In this document: positions 58,682 through 64,000 of the stretch, in pieces | Numbering within the stretch: position 1 is the first letter of the stretch | How the letters are laid out: the number at the start of each line of letters is the position of its first letter | Source: Vitellaria paradoxa | Taxonomy: Eukaryota; Streptophyta; Magnoliopsida; Ericales; Sapotaceae | Direction: 5' to 3' | Assembly: GCA_019916065.1 (NCBI GenBank) | Contig: CM034239.1 | Span: 43,230,663-43,294,662, forward strand | Length of the DNA: 64,000 nucleotides | Notes under the pieces: model-generated | Databases searched by the model: none | What the model was told of the DNA's origin: nothing | Seen by the model: the letters and a program-made list of their open reading frames with translations, nothing else | Translations under genes and position numbers: made by a program

Positions 58682-61600
58682 TTAAGTTTAAAATCGGTTT
58701 GTAAGTAATTTGATTACATCAAAATGTCATCCTTTTGGTATAAGATGCAAAAAGTTGATAATATAAAAAATATATTTATATTATAAAAATATATTATTTT
58801 ATCGAATTAGTTCACGAATTTTTGAGTGAGTATTTTTAAATTCGACTTCAAACGAATTACAGCAACTCGTTAAAGTTATGAGTCCAACCTTTTTCTTTTT
58901 TTAAACTGCTTGAACTTGATTAAAAATAAATTCAGCTCGTGACATTTTTTTTTTTTTTTTTTTGGGTGGTATTTGCGATAGCTAATGAATGCTGCAAGAA
59001 TTCGAGCAAGAGGTCAAGCTTTAATTTTCATAATTAAATAGGGTAAGTACATTTTTTACTATTACAAATATTGAAAAACTACCGCAACATAATCAATTTC
59101 GAGGCCAGCGCCCCACCTGCCAGTTGGGGTGGATGTGGATATGGACAAGGTTTTTTTTTATTTTTTTAAAGGTGGGATATGGATTTGGTTAGGCTCATTC
59201 ATGCCGAATCTTTGACTACTGGGTTCAAGTTCGATCTGGTTCGGTTCGATATGGATTGAAAACTACGAACCAAAATTCATTCACCATTGGAAAATTAAAG
59301 CCAAACTCGTTCATTCGGTCGAAAAATAAAATAATTAAAATTATAAAAATCATACAAAAATAACCAATAACTTATTTATTGCGGGAGAGGAGAGAAAGAG
59401 CGGAGCTAAAGTTTATGTGTCGGGAAGTGTGAAATTTTTAGTTGACTCACTTATTAATTTCGGATCGCGTCGAGCTATGATGTTTGTATCCAAACTCAGT
59501 CTAAAAATAGATCAAGTTTTGAAAATTATCCCATCTCAGCCTTAAGAACTAAATTTCTAAATCCAATCTCTACAAATATTAGGTTTAGGTGAACGAGTTC
59601 TTCAGATCAGCGAATCAGTATTCACTCGCACCTGCCAGGACATGAAAATGAATCATATATTTCAATTAGCTATTTTTGCTAAAATTTTATTTATCCAAAT
59701 AAAAGGTAATTAATCTCGTTACTTTTGCACACTAAAGTTTCATGGTTATATAAAACTACTAATAATCAACTTTCATGCATATACAATTAGAAGACTAGAT
59801 ATTAATATATTCGCGATATAAATGATAGTTATATATTTATAATTATATAACTCTTAATAATAATTGAGAGTGTTTTAGAAATGTAAAATTACTTAAAAGT
59901 GAAATTAAATAAATTAAATTTTTTTCTTCTTTCTTTTAAAAAAAATTAGTCACACATCTTTTTCAAGGTCTGAAGTAAATCATGTGTACTTGGGCTAATA
60001 TAAATAGAATGAAAAAAATTCATCAAATCTTGTGGTTTAAGGTTTCACCAATTATCCTAATATTGCCGTACAATAGTAGGGTGGATAGATTAGGAAAAAA
60101 TTTAATAAATTAATTTGTGTTAGTTAATTTTTTAAGCATAATTATCTTTAAAGTTGTGTAAAATTTGAACTAACACGAAAGATTATATGCAAAGAAATAA
60201 ATTGAAAATTAATCGCATAAGAACATAATACTTACATAGTTCGGCAAATTACTTGCTTTCACAGATACAATATGTTTAATTTTCTATTAGTAATTTCCGA
60301 CAATGGATGTAAGAGTTAAAAGAATGAAAGAAATGATTTTGAAGAAAACCTTAGAGAAATTATTATCATCTCACTATTCATTTATCTCGCTCACGAATCT
60401 TAAAATTACTCGATTTGAATTTACAAAATGCATTTGTCACAACTGTAATTTTATGACCCGAGAATGTGAGCTAAATCACATGCAATTGTACATTCAAACT
60501 ATAAAACCTATTTCTAATCATAGCCAAATCACAACGGGAGTAGAATAAAGACAAAATAAATAAAGATGAAAATATAATAAAATAATGTCTCACCCTCAAC
60601 TGGGTACAGTACTCTAAAAGAAACCACACTAGACTCAACCTGGTCCTATACAATTCCATTGAACAAAAATATGTTTATATACACAATATGTCTCATGCAT
60701 AGATCAAAAGAATAATATATAATATGACCCCCTATCCAAAGTATCGAAAGAACATTTAAGTAATATGAAGTACCGATAAAGAAACTGGGATAGCAGAATA
60801 TGTTAGCTAGAAGATTCTATACGCAGCCTCACCTTAAAACCTACAACTAAATCTACAAAATCGATGAGAGAATGAGTATTTTAATATGTGGCCCGCCATG
60901 TAACACATAAAATACTAATGTGCCTTGTCATGCCACTATTATAATTTCCACAATACATATAACATAATATAACAATGTTATTATAACATTTTGACATTAA
61001 TAGTAAAATAAGTTAGTGACGTAGTTAGACCATTTAGCTAGTTAGCAACTTAACAATTTATTGAATACTAACCTAATTCTCTGTTAGACATTTTATCGAT
61101 TATACTATTAACATCATTACTGTATTATTATATTATATTCAACATCAACTCAACTTGTCACATCTCAACTCAACACACACACAATCATGAAACCCTACAC
61201 AATGATAAAAACCCTACACACATACCATACAAATCATATATATATATGGGTAAGCACAATTTATTGCCTAGCGTACTAAGATACCTAATTGCGAGTTTAT
61301 CCATATTTTTTGATCATATAGTCAGAATAATAGATTTTCTTCGTCGTTCCGTGAGACTAAGGCCACAGAATATGGTAACTAAATTAGTATCATCACGTAA
61401 AATATTAACCTATTGAAATAATAATAGTACCCTGCAGATTTAAAAATTTTTAATTTATGGGTATAATATCACCCTTATTTTCAGTGCTTTTTGACATAAA
61501 CCAAAACTTAACTCACACCACATTAGCAAAATAATACAATTCTAATTCAACATGATTCAACCATTAACATTAATCTTGATTCGCATATATAACATGAACC

Positions 61601-62080
61601 CAAGTTTCACATATTATTTACATCAACCTTCACAACCCAAAGGTCATAACATTTAACATACTAAAAATTATATCAAATGAAAAAAGTTTAAAAAAATAAA
61701 AATCAACTTTTTTTTTTTACCTAAATTGAGGATTAGTATAGGAAGAAAAAAATTAATTTTTTGTAACTAATTATTAAAAAATTAGACTTTTTTTTGTGTG
61801 TTTTGGAAGGAAGCTTTTTTTATTTTTGTTAATTTAACAATTTTACTCTTCATGATTTAAAAAAAATTTAAAATGTAAGAAAATAAATTTAATGATTTAA
61901 AAAAATTAAAAAATTAAATAGCTCAGAAGTCGGTTTTGTTCTCAAACACAACCTAAGCTCTATTAATGCTTTTTTTTTTTTGGGTAATTAGCTCTATTAA
62001 TGCTTTTTTTTTTTTTTTTTTTGGTAATTAGCTCTATTAATGCTTTGCACCTGCGAATAATTATTGCTCGCGGGGTGGAG
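58682..62080. other. Intergenic, no gene seen
   Basis: AT-rich DNA. 60435-61200 begins TGTCACAACTG and has LTR-like wording, but no far end or target duplication could be paired. Near 61920-62045, AGCTCTATTAATGCTTTT and a poly-T run occur three times in tandem. Confidence 0.45.
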
Positions 62081-62365
62081 AGGATAGTGGAGGGAATATG
62101 GACAACTGGCATCAAACGAAGACAAATAAAGAGAGACGACTGAGATGTTGCCACGGCATCATCGAACTGCCGGAAGCAGTGGTGCCCACCCAAAGGCAAA
62201 GATCAAATCGGAGACTCCTAAAAGAGAAAGAAAGTGCTGGGGATGTGGCCACCGGACCAACGAGACTGAGAAAGAGCCCCCATTTGCGAATTGCTGTCTC
62301 CCCTTAGATCCGATTTCAGAAATTATTATTCTCTCCTCCGTTCGCGGCGGCGGTGCTGGTGGTGG

Positions 62366-63085
62366 ATGGCAAGTAGGGCCAACAAGTACGCCTCCCTCAA
62401 CTTCAACGACATCTACGAGAAGAAGGTCACCAATCCCACCACCAACAAGCAACACCCCTCCTCTTCTTCGTCTCCGTCGCCTCTCACGAGTTCCAGCAAA
62501 CCCATTCTCTCCAATTCTCGCATCCATGGCAACATGCTCGTCCTGAGCCGCCCCTCTCCCAAACCCCTCTCTCAACCCTCTACTCCTCCGCCACAATCAC
62601 TGCCGCCGCAACCCCAACTGCAGCCGCCACAGCACCGTCCACAACAGCCACACGCGATTTCGGATCAAACCCAGTCTGAATCGGACGCCATATCTCTTCG
62701 TCCACAGGGCCGAACAGGGTCGGGACCATCTTTGGCTCCCTCTCCTTTGACGTTGCCAAAGCCGGACAAAGATTTCTCGCCGTCTCCATCTCCATCGCCA
62801 TCGCCATCGCCGAAGCCGAACAGGTTCGTTCCGCCTCATCTTCGGCCGGGATTCGTGGGCCGGGAGGAGAAGCCAGGGCCTGAATTCCAGAAGCAACAGG
62901 GAGTCCGGTCCAGGGAGTTCGGAGGTCACCGGCTGGGGCATTTTGGGTCGCCAAATAGGTACGGGGAAGACGGGCGACCGAAATCCGGAGGTGGGTATGA
63001 GAGAATGCGCGGAGTTGGTGACTCAGATCGGGGGGATATGAATCGGCCTGGTTCGAGTGGAGCTCGCCCGAGTTCCAGTGGATGA
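62366..63085 (+). CDS. Plant protein of unknown function, Pro/Ser-rich, 239 aa
   Basis: Single open frame from ATG at 62366; an ATG 25 codons upstream is in frame but precedes arginine-rich leader sequence. The N-terminus MASRANKYASLNFNDIYEKK (1-20) is ordered-looking, followed by a low-complexity Ser/Pro/Gln region (30-150), including six or more SP dipeptides at 138-149. Then come a conserved-looking PNRFVPPHLRPGFVGREE (151-168) and a Gly/Arg-rich tail with YGEDGRPKSGGGYERMRG and RPGSSGARPSSSG at the end. No signal peptide, membrane segment or enzyme motif. I recall similar plant proteins without a known function. The coding strand is GC-rich compared with its surroundings. A donor-like G|GTACGG just after the stop leaves open a different 3' end. 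Confidence 0.75.
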   Translation: MASRANKYASLNFNDIYEKKVTNPTTNKQHPSSSSSPSPLTSSSKPILSNSRIHGNMLVLSRPSPKPLSQPSTPPPQSLPPQPQLQPPQHRPQQPHAISDQTQSESDAISLRPQGRTGSGPSLAPSPLTLPKPDKDFSPSPSPSPSPSPKPNRFVPPHLRPGFVGREEKPGPEFQKQQGVRSREFGGHRLGHFGSPNRYGEDGRPKSGGGYERMRGVGDSDRGDMNRPGSSGARPSSSG

Positions 63086-63386
63086 TGGTACGGTTCTCAC
63101 AAACTTCTCTGTCTTTGTACTTTTTGAACATATATGTATATTCGTCCATTTACGTCTGTTCATAAATGGAACTGTTTGACATTTATGACATTTTTATTTC
63201 ATTTATTAGTCTATAATTTTCATTAAGATGTCATGGGAGCCATTTGCAGTTAAAGGTGAAAGCACATGTAGGTTGAAGGTGGAGTGGAGTGGGCATTCCA
63301 AGGATTGTGAAACTCAATGAAGCGTAATTGGAGAAATGGCTTTGTTGATATGAACATAGAGAGAGACTTTGGAGAACGGTTTTGTT

Positions 63387-63438
63387 GGCGAAACTACAGT
63401 GAGTAGTGAATGGGCGAAACTACAGTGAGTAGTGAATC
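63387..63438. repeat. 26-bp direct tandem repeat
   Basis: GGCGAAACTACAGTGAGTAG plus six bases occurs twice in succession. Confidence 0.8.
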
Positions 63439-63449
63439 GGAAGATTGGT

Positions 63450-64000
63450 CAACGATAGAGTGGGAAAGGGAGCTCATTGTAGTTTGTGGAAAAAGTATTA
63501 AAGGTTTATTGCAAGAATTTTGAGGCATTCTTCTATTGAAGTGGCTAAATGGAATATATTAGAGTTTTGAAAAGATGAATGGATAGATGGAAATTGTTTG
63601 AAAGATTTGTTCCGAAAAATGAGTTAGCAGTGGATTAAGAAGCTACCATGGAGAAGTGCAGTTTATTAATATTTAATATTGTGTCGTGGAATTTTGATCT
63701 AAGAATAAACCTTCAAAATTGAGAGGTTGACAATTAGTTGAATTCGATGAATTTTGTTATATATCCAAAAGGTGGGGAAAGGGCAGGACAGATTTTGATG
63801 GTTTAGGATCAAGACCACTGAATTTACGTTGAAGACTTTCTAGGATGCAATGGTCGATAGTAGGATGGACTCTTTTCCTTGGAAGCTTATTTGTCCTCTG
63901 GGGCACCTACAGAAGTTGCCTTCTTTGTTTGGTATTTGACTATTGATAATCTTAATGGTAGAAGGTTTATCATTGTCAGTAGGTGCTATCTTTGTAAAAG
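63450..64000 (+). pseudogene. Decayed LINE (L1-type) 3' fragment, cut by the window end
   Basis: Plus-strand reading gives scraps of the C-terminal part of plant LINE ORF2: KDEWIDGNCLKDLF near 63565-63612, FPWKLI near 63875, and VAFFVW..LTIDNLNGRRFIIV..CYLCK at the end, matching the zinc-binding (zf-RVT) motif with its CxxC. Frameshifts and stops separate the pieces. The element continues past 64000. Confidence 0.75.

Noticed and set aside
60435..61200. A second solo LTR starting TGTCACAACTG
   Set aside because: No matching right end or target duplication found.
62159..63149. Antisense frames over the 239-aa gene (145, 189 and 114 codons)
   Set aside because: Arginine- and repeat-rich shadows of a GC-rich low-complexity gene.
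1..64000. CRISPR arrays, operons, prophage or viral insertions
   Set aside because: No regularly spaced repeats, no polycistronic coding layout, and no viral protein motifs; the window is plant nuclear DNA.

Overview
This is a nuclear segment of a flowering plant. The evidence is interrupted genes with GT-AG introns, strict plant families (an INDETERMINATE-domain zinc-finger factor, a CC-type glutaredoxin, a fasciclin-like arabinogalactan protein), strongly AT-rich intergenic DNA, and many MITEs, SINEs, LTR relics and a LINE relic. A dicot seems likely, but the species cannot be read from the sequence. Gene density is low: five apparently intact protein genes and one disabled gene in 64 kb.

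Layout. 1.2-3.8 kb, minus strand: an IDD C2H2 transcription factor with three coding exons, a non-canonical GC-AG first coding intron and a probable 5'UTR intron. 4-11.8 kb: intergenic, with two TIR elements carrying 3-bp target duplications. 11.86-18.9 kb, plus strand: a four-exon, 444-aa plant protein ending in an acidic-aromatic DSWFDTV tail; it has a 5'UTR intron, a spliced upstream ORF, and TIR elements in introns 1 and 3. 19-24.6 kb: a SINE, a long-TIR Mutator-like element, a second SINE, and a MITE nested in a MITE. 24.6-25.3 kb, minus strand: a CC-type (ROXY/GRXC9-like) glutaredoxin with a CCMA active site. 25.4-34.2 kb: repeats, including a Cassandra-like TRIM whose LTRs contain 5S-rRNA-like sequence, and a tandem pair of MITEs. 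34.3-39.85 kb, minus strand: a prohibitin pseudogene that keeps its introns but has several disabling lesions. 40-47 kb: SINEs, MITEs and simple repeats. 44.5-45.65 and 47.26-48.58 kb: two copies of a duplicated block whose edge lies in the last codons of the next gene. 48.6-49.4 kb, minus strand: a fasciclin-like arabinogalactan protein. 49.8-62 kb: a short SINE, more MITEs, and a probable 2.09-kb solo LTR with an exact 5-bp target duplication. 62.37-63.09 kb, plus strand: a low-complexity plant protein of unknown function. 63.45-64 kb: a decayed LINE fragment running off the end.

The genes do not form a pathway or cluster; they are unrelated neighbours in repeat-rich plant chromatin. I found no convincing new molecular system. 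The most informative structures are historical: a SINE with an exact 18-bp target duplication whose empty site survives in a paralogous block 3 kb away, a similar filled/empty pair for the 5S-bearing TRIM, the prohibitin pseudogene, the GC-AG intron, and the CCMA glutaredoxin. All exon boundaries were derived by reading splice signals and family consensus by eye; none is backed by transcript data here.
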